Shown here: piece by piece, positions 9,887 to 20,994 of the stretch
Layout: every line of letters starts with the position of its first letter
How positions within the stretch are numbered: the stretch's first letter is position 1
Assembly (NCBI GenBank): GCA_905147135.1
Contig: LR990059.1
Location: 14,717,001-14,781,000 of the forward strand
DNA: 64,000 nucleotides
Direction: 5' to 3'
DNA from: Blastobasis lacticolella
Lineage: Eukaryota > Arthropoda > Insecta > Lepidoptera > Blastobasidae
Made by a program: the position numbers and the translations under genes
Notes under the pieces: model-generated
What the model was told of the DNA's origin: nothing
What the model saw: only the letters and a program-made list of their open reading frames with translations
Database searches by the model: none

Positions 9887-10011
9887 CGGGGGCTTTTACG
9901 ACATACATCAATAAAATTTGTATGTTTATTTTATTGTTCAGTACAAACATACATCGAACCTAAGTTTATTTGAAGTGTATCTAATTTTGAATTTAATATC
10001 TGATGGGTAGT

Positions 10012-10332
10012 TAAAACGAGGTTTCAACAGTGCTCTTGCGAAAGACGCGCGACGGCCCGATGTCCGCTTTGACCATGATCCAGGATTTGGCAGATCAGGT
10101 AATTACTATTACCAGATGAACCTGACCTGATTGGATCATGGTTACACATTCAGTCGCCTGAATATGCAGTTTCATTACGATGTTGTCCCTCACTGTAAGA
10201 GCATCGGTTAGAATTCAACTAATGTATATAACTCAGAAAAGAGTCATTGGTACATGGCCGCAGTGGGATTCGAACCCGGTACCTCTCTCTTACGAGTCGA
10301 ATAACTTAACCACTAGGCCAATGACGCTCTCT
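10012..10332 (-). mobile_element. SINE family A
   Basis: Antisense copy: GGATTCGAACCCGGTACC is the reverse of the B-box, and the body has TGATCCAGGATTTGGCAG, GGATCATGGTTACACATTCA and AGAGCATCGGTTAGAATTC. Not a functional tRNA, because the head is fused to a long unrelated body. Confidence 0.75.
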
Positions 10333-10744
10333 TAGCTTACAGTCCTTTCAAAATAAAGTAAAAAAAATATAATTTTAAAGTATTTTCAGAACATGATGTA
10401 TCATTATAGGTTCTACCTACCTACTTATTAAATACTTACATTATAAGCCACAGCAATGTTCCTCTCTCTATTCTTAATGCTTCAGAACAATAAAATTCCG
10501 ATTCCTCCCATTCATTCCATTGTTCATAGCAAACTTTCCCCCACACGGTCGGACCAATTTAATTGAACGGTCTCCTTTGTGCTTTCTTTAAAGTATATAA
10601 ATCACGGAATCTATTGATTCAGGCTTCCAAGACAAAAGTTGGAAATATACGGTGGAATTTTCGCAGATTCTGAATATTAAATATATTAAAACTGTTCTGA
10701 AAAGTTGTAAGATATTAATTACTTATTTATTGCAGATGTCCAGT
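10333..10744. other. No gene seen
   Basis: AT-rich, no coding signal. Confidence 0.5.
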
Positions 10745-10885
10745 AGGTTAATTACGCAAGTCCGTTGCCAGAATTTTCTGATTTCAATTATTGAAATTGC
10801 TACTTCTGCGATTACGTATGATCGATTGAATATTTTCAGATTATTGCAATGGATCTTTGATAGCAGCTAAACCTGAAAAGTAAAT
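10745..10885. repeat. Dispersed repeat shared with 45080-45220
   Basis: The two copies share TTAATTACGCA, GTTGCCA, TCTGATTTCAAT-ATT, then a CGATT-AAT-TTTCAG-TATTGCAATG block, in the same order and orientation. The second copy folds back on itself. The short frame here is chance. Confidence 0.55.
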
Positions 10886-11454
10886 ATTTTAATCATTGAA
10901 ATCAGATAATTGTTAGTAACAGAGTGTGTCTCATTTTTTTCCAATGTTTATTAACCTATTCGTTTATTTGTAGTTGTCTTATGTCGTGCTTGATTGTCAA
11001 GTTAATTATGAACAAATTCCATGCAGGTTAAGTTCACCTGAGTTTCCACCTTAATTGCTATTATCATGGTTGCCTCTTCATTTTATTCCTGCCGTAAAAG
11101 TGTGAAACCCTTTAATTTCCTAACTTCACTTTTATTGTAAGATAGGTCTTTTCATTTCTATGTACTTACCTGATTTATGTTGGCTATGGTTGCCTTTTTA
11201 TTTGTAATGTTGTTTTTTATTTTGATTGTTTTGAGAAAATGAGAGTTTTTACTGGTTAGGGAAAAAGTAAAAGTTCATCTGTAGGCAACGAAATGCTTGT
11301 TGTTTCTTTATGTCATACTTTTGTAACGTTGTAAACTCCAAAGTTGTGTTTAATAATTTTAGTTTTCAAAACCTCTAACAAGCGTACTGTGTACCTACTA
11401 TTAGATCAGTTTTTGAATTGTAACAATTTGTGAGTGCCGTTATGTTTATTATTT
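10886..11454. other. No gene seen
   Basis: AT-rich, unrecognised. Confidence 0.5.
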
Positions 11455-11990
11455 GAACTAGTAGACCAGGTGTGACTTCGTTCGCGTGGCTTAGTACCCC
11501 TACCCTACCCCCATCAACACCCACCATAATATAAATATGCAAAATCCAGGCTTTTTTTCGTGAAACTGCCGGGAACAGTTTTAATGTCGTGTGACATAAG
11601 AACAAAATTGAAGATGCTCTATTTATACACCGTAACCATATTGCTGCTGATTTAAAGAATACGGCGCATATCATACAAATGTGCAAAAGATGTGCAAAAG
11701 ATATGCATTTTTCGAAACTGCCGAGACCGATTTTGATATCATGCTTCATAAGACCATAGTGGAAGGTGCTCAACCTATACTCCGTAATTGTAAGTAGTAC
11801 ATTACGATAAACTTTAATATGTTCTAACTTGGCTGGAAAAAAAATGTTATTCTCCGATAATTTTGTATCCGTGTTACTTGCTATGAATAAATTATTATTA
11901 TTATATTATTATGTCGTTGCTGGTTCAAAGAATACGGCACTTGCTATACAAATGTGACAAATGAATGCTTTTTTCTCGAAATTACTGGGA
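11455..11990. repeat. Locally duplicated dispersed repeat
   Basis: Starts with the common lepidopteran-type motif GACTTCGTTCGCGTGG. It then has repeated blocks: GAAACTGCCGGGAACAGTTT versus GAAACTGCCGAGACCGATTT, and AAAGAATACGGCGCATATCATACAAATGTG versus a close copy near 11934. Looks like two or three diverged tandem units. Host function unlikely. Confidence 0.5.
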
Positions 11991-12210
11991 CAAATATGCA
12001 CCTGAGGCACACTAACCCATAGGTCATCACCATAATGCTGCTAGTCCATAGACTACTTTTGCTCAATCCCTTTGGATCCCATTTAATTAAGTCAAGCACA
12101 TCACGCCGAAAATATTTTTTTATAAAAGTCGATTCCTATATTCGAGTCAATCCCACAATTATAGTGGAGGATATTGCCTTGTTCGCTGCAAATTAAATTT
12201 CAAGAGCTAT

Positions 12211-12530
12211 ATGCATAGAGAAAATATTTACTAACGTAATAGAGCAGCCATCACAAACAAAAATATAGTACCAACCTGTCACGTGCGGAAGGTGCGGGGG
12301 GAGGCTGCTAAGTCATAGAATGACCGATGAAATGTTATCATTTTCTTTATTTTTGGCCCTCGAATGGTTCGTACAGTTTTTAATGCACAAGATGGCGTCA
12401 GATTGGTCCGCGTCGCGCAATGTCTCAGAACTGACTGCAGCCACTGTTGTCCATGGACCGCAAAGCGTGGTTCAAAGAAAATACTTGCGGTGTCTCCTCT
12501 ATTACGTTAGTAAATATTTTCTCTATGGCA
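12211..12530. mobile_element. MITE with perfect 30-bp inverted ends
   Basis: Bases 12215-12244 and 12497-12526 are exact reverse complements (each begins ATAGAGAAAATATTTACTAA when read inward). The interior includes GTGCGGAAGGTGCGGGGGGA and a 101-codon frame with no recognisable product. That frame spans the right inverted repeat and is therefore chance. No clear target duplication. Confidence 0.7.
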
Positions 12531-12667
12531 ATGTGCTATCTAGCTGCTACCTACTTGACTATGACGCTTTAAGAATCGTATCTAGTGTGACTGTGATGTG
12601 GATGCATTATTTTTGTTTCGCTTGAATATTGAAGTATTAACATTCGATTTTTTATATCTTTTCTCAT

Positions 12668-12935
12668 CATCAAACTCAAACTCAAATACGTTTATTCAGT
12701 TTAGGTTTTCACAAACACTTATGAACGTCATAATCATAAATATAATATAAAATGAACGCTAGGAACCACGGTACCATCGAGCGGACAACGGTTTCTTGGC
12801 TAGTATGTAGGGCCATATAAAAAAAGAAAACAGAAAATAGACTCCGCGGTCAAAGACCCATCATTCATGGATACGAACCCATGGAAAGTGGTTTAATTTA
12901 CACGGCATCCCTAAACGGTACTAAACAACCGATTA
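12668..12935 (-). mobile_element. LINE 3' end fragment
   Basis: Read on the minus strand this ends in TTTGAGTTTGAGTTTG, preceded by a TATTTGAG block and an AAACGT-AATAAACG block. A related piece (TTTTTATTCAG, ACTTATGAACG) is at about 37357-37400. The motif CCCTAAACGGTACTAAA at about 12909 recurs at about 13770. Confidence 0.45.
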
Positions 12936-13087
12936 GATTCTGGCTAAATAAATGTGTGAGTATAGGATAATTCCGTAACATTGTTGTTTTAAGTATATCT
13001 ATCAATTCAAGTTGCTTGCATGTATTTGATTATAATAAATGTAACTTTTTAATTATTTTTATTCCATAACTTGTTTTTACACATTAT

Positions 13088-13285
13088 TGACGACCTGAGT
13101 GGTTCAGATTGTTAACCCCGGTTCGGTTGGTTGTTCCCGGGTTCAATTCCCGACCGACCAGAAATTGAAATGAAGTATTTTAATTTTAATGGTCTGGGTG
13201 TAGTATGCATAATAAGTATGTATTTAATATATAAAAGTGTATAAGTAGTTTATTAGTTATCTGACACACATAACATTATTTCTTT
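13088..13285 (+). mobile_element. Retroposon (SINE) family B
   Basis: Head GACGACCTGAGTGGTTCAG, B-box-like GGGTTCAATTCCCG, body GTATTTTAATTTTAATGGTC and AATAAGTATGTATTTAA. The 3' CTAGATGGCGC end is missing. Confidence 0.7.
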
Positions 13286-14065
13286 TTAAATTATAATCAT
13301 CATTATCTAGCCATTCCCTCCATTAATGAGCCATTAATATCGATGTCTATTATCCATATTTGAATAGTGTTAAATTTTTATATTAATTAATTTTATATTA
13401 TCTATAAATTTCGGTCTATGAATGCTTGATATTGTTGATTTAAATTTAATGTTACTTTTAGTCCGGCTTGCACCAAATTCTTAATCGCATTTAAGAATAA
13501 CATTTATCGATTTTGTGTATGAAGTTTTTTGTTTAAGTATAAATTTAAAGGGCGGTCTTAATCTTTTCTGTACTTCTTAAATTGCTCAGCCTTGTAATTG
13601 TTGTCAATTGCTGCTGGCAGAAAAGCTATGTAGCTTTAAGTCCGCCATTCAGTATAAATAAAAAACAATAATTTGAAAAACCAAATTTATCGGAAGGAAT
13701 TAAATTTTCTAATAAATTCAGGTCAGTACTCACATCTGTGTTAAATTAGGATACCGCATCTACAAATCCCTAAACGGTACTAAATGACCGTATTACAGTC
13801 ACGGAACCCTATCTAGGTGTGATTTCATCAGGTTAAAGTTAAATTTACTGCCGTCCCAAATTGTGTGCTTAATCGCTTTATTTAGAGGGTTGAGGACGAC
13901 AGGGGGTTGATTTCTGTCCTTCATTATGTCCCATTTCCTAATTACAGAACTTGGTGGTAAGTTCGTCCCTTATTATAATCCTGTTATCTAGGTAGTAAGA
14001 AATATTTCATCGGTTTTTGTGCATACATTAGGGGTAAACGAGAAGAGAACCCACCTGCACGGCTA
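13286..14065. other. No gene seen; LINE-tail fragment
   Basis: Bases 13560-13670 resemble the LINE 3' tail motif AGCTTTAAGTCCGCC followed by AATAAA. Remainder unrecognised. Confidence 0.4.
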
Positions 14066-14210
14066 GCATAAGTGTGCCCGCGACACATTTCGCGTCGCGA
14101 GTAAGCGTTTGTTTCCTCCTCTCAATACTAAGATGAAAGATAGCAGTATCTATGTCACGCGTTTCTCGCTTATCGCGCGAGAGCGGTCTTGTACTAGTCG
14201 TGCCATAGTA
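14066..14210. mobile_element. MITE, CTAGCACAAG family, copy 3 (diverged)
   Basis: Shares GTGTGCCCGCGACA, CTCTCAATACTAAGATGAAA and CTCGCTTATCGCGCGAGAGC with the copies at 6846 and 45417. Ends are eroded (CTAGCATAAGTG / CTTGTACTAGT). Confidence 0.7.
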
Positions 14211-14734
14211 AAGGGCATTTAGTTATTAAAACTTTATGCACAAAAAAGTACAATGGCAGACTTAAAGCTAAAATGGCGTCAACCTTCAACCGGGATAAAC
14301 TAAGCTAGGAAAAGGTAGCCGGTGCAAGAAAAAAACCACACGGGTAAAATGAAGGAGGGATATACATTTACACAACCTTATTAGAAATTATCATGTTAAG
14401 ACTTTTCCCCTGTGAGGGCTTGCCTCATTTCTGCACACTTTACCCTTCAAGCGACATCACATACTGACCAAATTTGTAGATCATCCATAACCAAAATTCA
14501 ATTTCAGCCCGGGATTTCGTCCGTGCACATTTCGATGCAAAGCAAGTTTCCAAAGCATATCTATCTCCATAGCAAATATTCGAAGTCGTTCGTTATTGGC
14601 ACCTACTGACTACTCAAGTCCCGTATCTTTACAACTTGGGCCAAATGGCGAGAGCTCACGGCAAATACCTGTGACCCTAAAATCACATCAAACTCAAAGG
14701 GCTTATATTAACTACATTTAACAAGGGGCTTAAC
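14211..14734. other. No gene seen; LINE-tail fragment
   Basis: Bases 14225-14280 carry TTATGCACAAAA-AGTA followed by GACTTAAAGCT, an antisense LINE 3' tail also seen at 30815-30960. Confidence 0.45.
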
Positions 14735-14950
14735 TTGAGGTCCCGGGTTCGATTGCCGGCCGGACAGAAATTGAAATGATGAATTTTAATTTCTGTTACT
14801 GGTTTGGGTGTTATATGTATAATAAGTATGTATTTAAAAATATAAAAGTCGTTTATCAGCTTTCTGGCACCTATAACACCAGTTTTGCTTATTTTGGGGC
14901 TAGATGGCACTGTGTGAATTGTCTAAGCATATTTATTTATTTATATACAA
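14735..14950 (+). mobile_element. Retroposon (SINE) family B, lacking its 5' head
   Basis: Begins at GAGGTCCCGGGTTCGATTGC and keeps the body and the 3' end TTTTGGGGCTAGATGGCACT followed by ATTTATTTATTTA. Confidence 0.7.
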
Positions 14951-14963
14951 AACGAGAGCATAA

Positions 14964-15346
14964 ATTGCCTGTAATGCTCTATGGCTGCGAGACTCGGCCG
15001 GCGCTGACGAAGCACACCAACTTCACGCCAACAGTTGGCGTAACACGACTCGACCGAGTACGTAGCGAGTACATCCGCGACAGCCTTGGCGTGAGAGACA
15101 TTGCGGACAAGATTGAGGTGGTTCGCCTGCGCTAGTTTGGTGACGTTCTACGCAAGGATACGTGGGAAATAGGTGCCGAAACCTGCCGGTATCTGGAAAG
15201 TGGTTGCGAGGAAAGCCTAAAAAGTGATGGATAGATATCGTTGAGTCGGATGCAAGAGCCAACCGCTTACAACACGAGAATGCCGAAGACCACGCGAAGT
15301 AGGAAAAAATGAGTAGGAAAGCGAACATGATAGTCGGAATAGACGC
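14964..15346 (+). pseudogene. Second RTE-like LINE, decayed 3' fragment
   Basis: Broken frames give LPVMLYGCET, then VTRLDRVRSEYIRDSLGV, an R-FGDVLRKD block, and nucleotides for a W-DIVESDARANRL-like end followed by an R-LSRKA-like end. This is the C terminus of an RTE-like reverse transcriptase distinct from the 6173 element. Stops and indels are present. The Harbinger-like MITE at 15350 begins where it ends, so the MITE inserted into it. Related short copy: 33787-33930. Confidence 0.65.
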
Positions 15347-15349
15347 TAA

Positions 15350-15481
15350 GACGCTGTCCTAATTGGCAACGGTCGTACGACCATATGGTCGTATGACGGA
15401 CGTCTCCCGACTAATAGGAGACCTCAAAACCGCCCGTCGCCTGACCATGGTCGCACGACCGTTGCCAATTAGGACAACGCC
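15350..15481. mobile_element. Harbinger-like MITE, copy 2, TAA target duplication
   Basis: 132 bp, flanked by TAA at 15347-15349 and 15482-15484. Ends GACGCTGTCCTAATTGGCAA and, inverted, GGCGTTGTCCTAATTGGCAA. Internally it matches copy 1 (8496-8625) in inverse orientation (GACCTCAAAACCGCCCGTCG). Confidence 0.85.
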
Positions 15482-15484
15482 TAA

Positions 15485-16140
15485 AACAATGATGATGATG
15501 TTCGTCATTAGCGCTTAGATTCCTTTTAGTGCCCGAAAATAGGTTTTAAAAAAATTCGTCTCAGAAATTTTTCGTTTATTTTGGGATTAGAAAGTAACTG
15601 TGTCCAAGAACCGTTTGGCCTGGAGCCATACGAGTCTCGTTAACCGCTTCGGGAGCCTCCGAAAGGCATAACGTGCTTGCAACGTGCGCTCTCAAGTGAT
15701 TCCAAATTGCACTTTACGTTTAGGTTCCGAATTTTACAGAAATAGCGTTCTGAAAATAGGGTTTTAGGTAAAAATTTAAGCTATCAAAATTTTCTCCCAA
15801 TAGTGAAAACAAAATAACTAGGTAGGCGACAGTAAAATTTGATAACCCCTAACCTTGTTACATATGAAACACAGCTAAGATTCATCTTGATTAAAGTGGC
15901 TTTCGCAAATGGGTCCATCGGTTCGGGGACAACAATGTCACAGATATACACCTCTATAGATACACAGATACAAATGGCGCTGGGCAGCTCGTTAATTATA
16001 AAAAAAAGTTGCAGAAATATGTCTTGATCTTTTGTGTCATATATACATTTGTCTTGTATCTGTTACCATTACTGTGTACAATAAATAATTAAATTATATT
16101 TTTATATGAAAGTTTACAATTTATAATAATTTGTATGTAT
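15485..16140. repeat. Unrecognised, with a common dispersed repeat
   Basis: Bases 15860-16000 contain the AAGATTCATCTTGATTAAAG / TCCATCGGTTCGGG / ACAGATACA pattern also seen at 28730-28870, 35690-35830, 38950-39095 and 57210-57345. No gene. Confidence 0.45.
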
Positions 16141-16272
16141 AGGTTTTATTTATTTAACAAGTTATTGTACAGAAGAAAATTAAAGAGATTGTACAAATTA
16201 GATATTAGACAACAGGCACTACTTATCTCTAAAAAGAAATCTCTTCCAGCAGGCCTACAAAAAGAAAGGGAT
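16141..16272 (-). mobile_element. LINE 3' tail
   Basis: On the minus strand: AGGCCTGCTGGAAGAGATTT, then a TGCCTGTTGTCTAATAT block, ending in GTTAAATAAATAAA. The same tail (plus strand) is at 27870-28000, and a piece is at about 51615. Confidence 0.6.
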
Positions 16273-16489
16273 TGATCGATGTACAACACAAACGCAATTC
16301 TACCTATTCGCGATTCTACACAATATGGATTCCGCACAACTGACATTCAACACATTATTTATTCCACACAGACTTCAATTATACACAAACGCGTTTCTTC
16401 CTGTTCGTGATTCTACACAATATTAATTCCACACAACTGATGCGATTCACCAGATTCGCTATTCCACATATTCGTTACATATTTTAAAT

Positions 16490-16835
16490 CATCTCGTCAT
16501 CTTGGCGTTAATGTGAAGGTTGTCTTCTCGCTCACGAGGGCCCGGGGTCTGCATTGACCTTGATCAAGATCAGATCAAGTAATTACAGTGGAGCGACTGC
16601 CATCTGACCTGCTACCACGGGAACCTGAACAAATTGGATCATGGGTACCTACACATTTGGTCACCTGAATGAGCAGGTTTCATTATGATGTTTGCCCTCA
16701 CCCTTCGAGCATCGGTTAGTATTCAACTAATGTACATATATCAGAAAAAAGTCATTGGTACATGGCGGCAGTGGGATTCAAACCCGGTCCCTCTCGCTTA
16801 AGAGTCGGATACAATAACCACTAGGCCACCTATGC
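16490..16835 (-). mobile_element. SINE family A nested in the inverted-repeat element
   Basis: Starts ATCTTGGCGTTAATG and runs through GGGCCCGGGGTCTG, GGATCATGGGTACC and the antisense head GTGGGATTCAAACCCGG to the end ACTAGGCCACC. Confidence 0.75.
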
Positions 16836-17049
16836 TTCTAAGGGCAGGCGGCCCGTTAGTGTATTGTTGATTTACACAGACAGACCAAATTGGAACGCGT
16901 TGCTTATAGAAGTCTCATAATAACTCTGATCCAACCAGCCTGGTCAACGCTGTAGACCCTGGACTGCCATTCACACGTTCTTCAACGCTGGGCACAATGA
17001 GAATGGTTGTATTGTAACCTCAGCTAGAACTAAACCAGGGTGTAAGTTT

Positions 17050-17480
17050 AGTGGACCTAGTAGAAGAGAGGTAGGGCATAGCGGGGTATGCCGTTCGAAT
17101 TAGAGCCGCCTGACTGGGGAAGTACCTCCACCTTACAGAATACCGCAGCTAAACAATACTGTTTTAAATAGTATTGTGTTTCTGCCGGTGAGTAAGGTTT
17201 CCAGTGCTCCATGGGGTGGGGATTTGGGGAACCGTAGCTTTGGCAGTGGGGGGCATTTGCCTTTTGTTGCCAGATCTACGTGTTATACAGGTGGGCAACT
17301 CTTGGTGTTGGTAATGTCTATAGGCAGTGGTGACCACTTTCCATAAGGTGGCCGGCTTGCCTGTTTGCGTACCGTATGACAGATACTCTTGGTGTTGGTA
17401 ATGTCTATAGGCAGTGGTAACCACTTTCCATCAGGTGGCCCGCTTGCCTGTTTGCCTACCATACGACATAAAAAAAAATT
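17050..17480 (+). mobile_element. LINE 3' UTR fragment with internal tandem duplication
   Basis: Contains GAGAGGTAGGGCATAGCGGG, GACTGGGGAAGTACCTCCAC, GTATTGTGTTTCTGCCGGTG and ends GCCTGTTTGCCTACCATACG plus poly-A. The ACTCTTGGTGTTGGTAATGT...GGTGGCCGGCTTGCCTGTTT unit is duplicated in tandem at 17288-17370 and 17389-17455. Other copies of this 3' region: 40930-41145 and 55229-55400. Confidence 0.65.
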
Positions 17481-17939
17481 ATATTGACCAAGGTCAACTC
17501 TGGTCATCGAACCTGGTCAACGCTGTGCACCCTGAGACTGGTTGTTAGAATTAGACCAGGACCTAATAAAGGTTGACCAAGGTCAACCCCAGTCTAGGTT
17601 TCTTAAATAGGGTTGACCTTGGCCAACCTTGACTGGTTCCATTAAACTTAGGTCCAGGTCTAAGTCAGCCAGTCCCAGGTCCCCAGCGTTGTGGAATAGC
17701 GAATCTGGTGAATCGCAGCAGTTGTGTGGAATTAATATTGTGTAGAATCGCGAACAGGAAGAAACGCGTTTGTGTATAATTGAAGACTGTGTGGAATAAA
17801 TAATGTGTTGAATGTCAGTTGTGCGGAATCCATATTGTGTAGAATCGCGAATAGGTAGAATTGCGTTTGTGTTGTATATCGATCAATCCACATGGAGGAA
17901 ACGCCAATAATACTCTTATCCGAGTATTATTTCTCATTC

Positions 17940-19119
17940 CGAGGTTGACATAATTTTTTTACAAGCTTTTACTGTTTGACTTGTACTGTTCGTATGTAAG
18001 TTAGATATGATAAATATACGCAGAGACGACGTGCACAATAATTATATACTAAATATAACATTTTACACACACACATAACATAATACATAATATTTTTGTT
18101 AATATTTATTGTAGTTATGTATAATATAATATGTATAGCTTTTGTATAGTAAAATTTTTGTTTGTATTTTGCATCAGTTTATTTTGTATTTATGTTGTTT
18201 GTGTATTTATAAATATGGACCTCAATTGCCTGAAATAAATGAAAAAATAAAATAAAATATTTAAAAATAACTAAGCAATTCGTGACAAAATTCAATTTTA
18301 TTATCCCATTTTACAAAAATGATTAGAAATCGCAAAGGGTTGAGATTGCATTGTACCTAGCGACGCGTAGTAAAAACAAAATGCTTATCGTTGACGAGGT
18401 CGGAATCGCGGGTAAAAGCAGCTGTTTTACATGCACACACTTCTTTCCAGTCCATTAACCACTAGTCTAGCTCTCTGTGACAGTTTGAGCTTGCATAGAC
18501 GTGGGTCTTTTGTCCGTGAAGTAGCCCAGTCATTTGGTTCAAAGTCATTGGGTTACCTTGAACGCTTTCCTGGAGTTTAGAAAATTTGTAAATTTTTATT
18601 ATAGATGTGCTCTTTACGAATTTCAACTTTGCTACTTTTACCCCAGGAAAATAATAGGTTCCCGCGGGAAAGGACAAGAACTGCGCTAAGGGTGTAAGCC
18701 GCTGAGAACTGCTAGTACTTACATATAGAAGGACAGACGGTGGTTGGTGATTACTATGTCCCCATAGCTCACAGTGGTGTAGATGATAATAGTTCGCGGC
18801 GCTCGTACGCCAAACGCTGTGGTGTGGAAAAGAGGTTTCTATGCCAGGTTGTGTACGGGCTGACCAACGTTTTGTAGGTTTTCTAAACCTATGCTACAAA
18901 GTGAAATTTTCGATGACGTAGTGACCTATGGCGCCCTCACAGTATAATAACGATCTATATATTTTTTTTTATTTTGTAAGTATTTTTTAACTTACTGGTA
19001 ATTTTATAATGGGGCCTGTATTTTCACGAACTGTAAAATCTCTTTTATGCATACAATTACATGTTCGTCCGGACCGGCGTTAGTTGTGCTCCTTTTTATG
19101 TCCACCAGTGTACTGCGAT
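17940..19119. other. No gene seen; LINE-tail-like 3' end
   Basis: 17990-18260 is T-rich and ends GAAATAAATGAAAAAATAAA, like a retroposon 3' end. 18260-19119 is unrecognised. Confidence 0.4.
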
Positions 19120-19640
19120 GCGCTATAATGATGAATCTGAAACATTTCTACGACACACGTTTTTCCGCCGATTGATTCGCCGACAGAAGTAACCAAATGA
19201 GTCCAAACTCGACATGGTTACTAGCAACGGTTGCAGAATTCCATTGTCCACCTCCTGACTCCATCATCAGATCCTCATGTATATATCATATTATTGTACT
19301 ATCACAGGAACTTAGTATGTGTGCATAGTAACATAAGAATCGGTTAAGAGGAACTACTTGAAAAAGCTTTCGCAGTATAAAAAGATGACCAAACCAGAAA
19401 ATGACGTCCTTAGAAATTGACCTACTGAGAAGATGACTAACCCAGAAAATGACTTTTCAAGAAAATGACCTGCCTCGCCAAAAGGAATCTTTCGTATATG
19501 GGTCAATAGATATTAACGTTTCGTAGATGAACGATTCGCCGGCAGAACTTTTCGTTTCTAAGTAATTCGACGACAGCACATTTCAGCGACGAACGATTCG
19601 CCAACAAATATTTTCGTTAAGGTGCTAACCACAATTTATC
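19120..19640. repeat. Cluster of short direct repeats (GATTCGCCG-CAGAA)
   Basis: GATTCGCCGACAGAA-like motifs recur near 19166, 19530 and 19591. CCAGAAAATGAC recurs at about 19394 and 19443. No coding potential; origin unknown. Confidence 0.5.
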
Positions 19641-20278
19641 AAAAATCTGCTCAACTTAATGTTTAGAAATATCAATAAATTCAGTTATGCTTTGTCAAAT
19701 TTAGGATGATAATTTTGACAGTTTACAGTAGAGATATAGTAGTGTAAAATCGTTAGTGAATCTATTCGATTATCGATTATCATTCTCATAGAACTTGAAA
19801 TCGATAGTTGCATGGTTATTCTGTACGTGTTATACAAAACAGAACATTTATTTTCTTTTGAATAATTTACAGTCAGCCTATTCCGTATAATACGTGCGAG
19901 ACGAAATCGTTGTTGTGAAAGGTCTCTTAGGGTGAAATCCAAACAAGGAATAAGAGTTGCAAAAAATAATTTAATTATCAAAATGTCAATTTTAAATGTT
20001 CGATTATTTTATTTAAATACCAATTTTCGATTGTGTTATTCGTGGCACTTCACTAAAGGGGCGGGGCCTGTCTATGAAGTATGAAATTATCCGTAGTACA
20101 TTTTGCTTAGATCATATAGTTAAGGATAAGACTTACAGGCGCTTTCCCCTCTGCCGAGGTATAAGATTAACGAACTCTAAAAAATCTAATGCTTTCATAA
20201 AAACCATTTGCGTAATCGATTACAAACAGTCGCGCATCGGTAAAACATCGTAAGGACGTCTGCGAGTGCTCCGCTAAA

Positions 20279-20358
20279 ATGCCGTTTTGTGCTGTTAACT
20301 CGTGCAAAAACAAGTCCAACACATCAAACATTAAAAAAGATAGAATAACCTTTCATTT
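20279..20358 (+). pseudogene. THAP-domain first exon of P-like transposase
   Basis: The ATG at 20279 opens M-P-F-C-A-V-N-S-C-K-N-K, with the first two Cys of a C2CH THAP zinc finger at the usual spacing. It then reads to ITFH at the expected position before a GTGAGT donor at 20359. The rest of the THAP domain (downstream Cys-His, the AVPTIF-type box) is not found. Either its exons were lost, or they lie in the decayed stretch before 20830. A host THAP gene is possible, but the flanking inverted repeats and the transposase-like 3' relic favour a transposon. Confidence 0.65.
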
Positions 20359-20829
20359 GTGAGTTTTTTTTATTTTATTTACGTATATTTCTATTTAAAT
20401 GTAATTTATAATAATCGTAATGATGTATCGATTAGATAGTGAGCAATATGAATAATCGAGTCATGTTACTCATGTTTGTGCGACACGAGACTACATGCAC
20501 TCCCCACGAGACTAGTGTTTTAAGAAATACAACTTAAGACTCTATGTTCTGAGCAATAGAGATTAATCGCGGTTGAATTTAAGTCAATCAAAAAATTTCG
20601 AAAATTTCCGACTTTTTGAGTGACGTGACTTTACTTCTTAACTATCGATGTCGATAAAAATTTATACTTAGTATAATTTTAATGAGACGAAACATAAATC
20701 CGATTGTTTTGAACTTTTACACGACTGCACAAACAAGTAGTTTAATGTGTATTATGTAAGTATGTATGTGATATTTATTTAAATGTGAAAAAAATCAAAA
20801 TGTGATAATAATCACGTGTATGTTATCAA

Positions 20830-20994
20830 ATGACGTAGTCGGGGTATAGTTTTTAGGGTTTCGGAGCCAAATGGCAAAAACCGAACTCTTATGTGTGAAC
20901 TGCATCAAGATTTTCATACAAAAATAGAAAATAATAATAATAAATTTTGGGGGTCCCCATACATAAAACTGAAATTAAAATTTTTTTAGGCGAT
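20830..20994. repeat. Fragment of a common moth repeat
   Basis: Contains TTTAGGGTTTCGGAGCCAAA and TTTTGGGGGTCCCCATACAT, motifs I know as recurrent in moth and butterfly intergenic DNA. It abuts the 3' break of the LINE. Confidence 0.5.

Larger units (their letters stand above)
16274..17892. mobile_element. Element with about 200-bp inverted ends
   Basis: 16274-16478 and 17694-17892 are near-perfect reverse complements. The inner ends read TGTGGAATAGCGAATCTGGT and the outer ends GGATTGATCGATGTACAACA. Between them is about 1.2 kb with a nested SINE A (16490-16835), a LINE 3' UTR fragment (17055-17480), repeated CCTGGTCAACGCTGT blocks and GGTTGACC/GGTCAACC palindromes. No transposase. Superfamily unknown. 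Confidence 0.75.

Noticed and set aside
11375..11773. 132-codon minus-strand frame
   Set aside because: Lies in a dispersed repeat with locally duplicated units; no domain recognised.
12320..12625. 101-codon plus-strand frame
   Set aside because: It runs through the right inverted repeat of a MITE and has no recognisable domain.
15023..15328. 101-codon minus-strand frame
   Set aside because: Antisense of a decayed RTE-like LINE.
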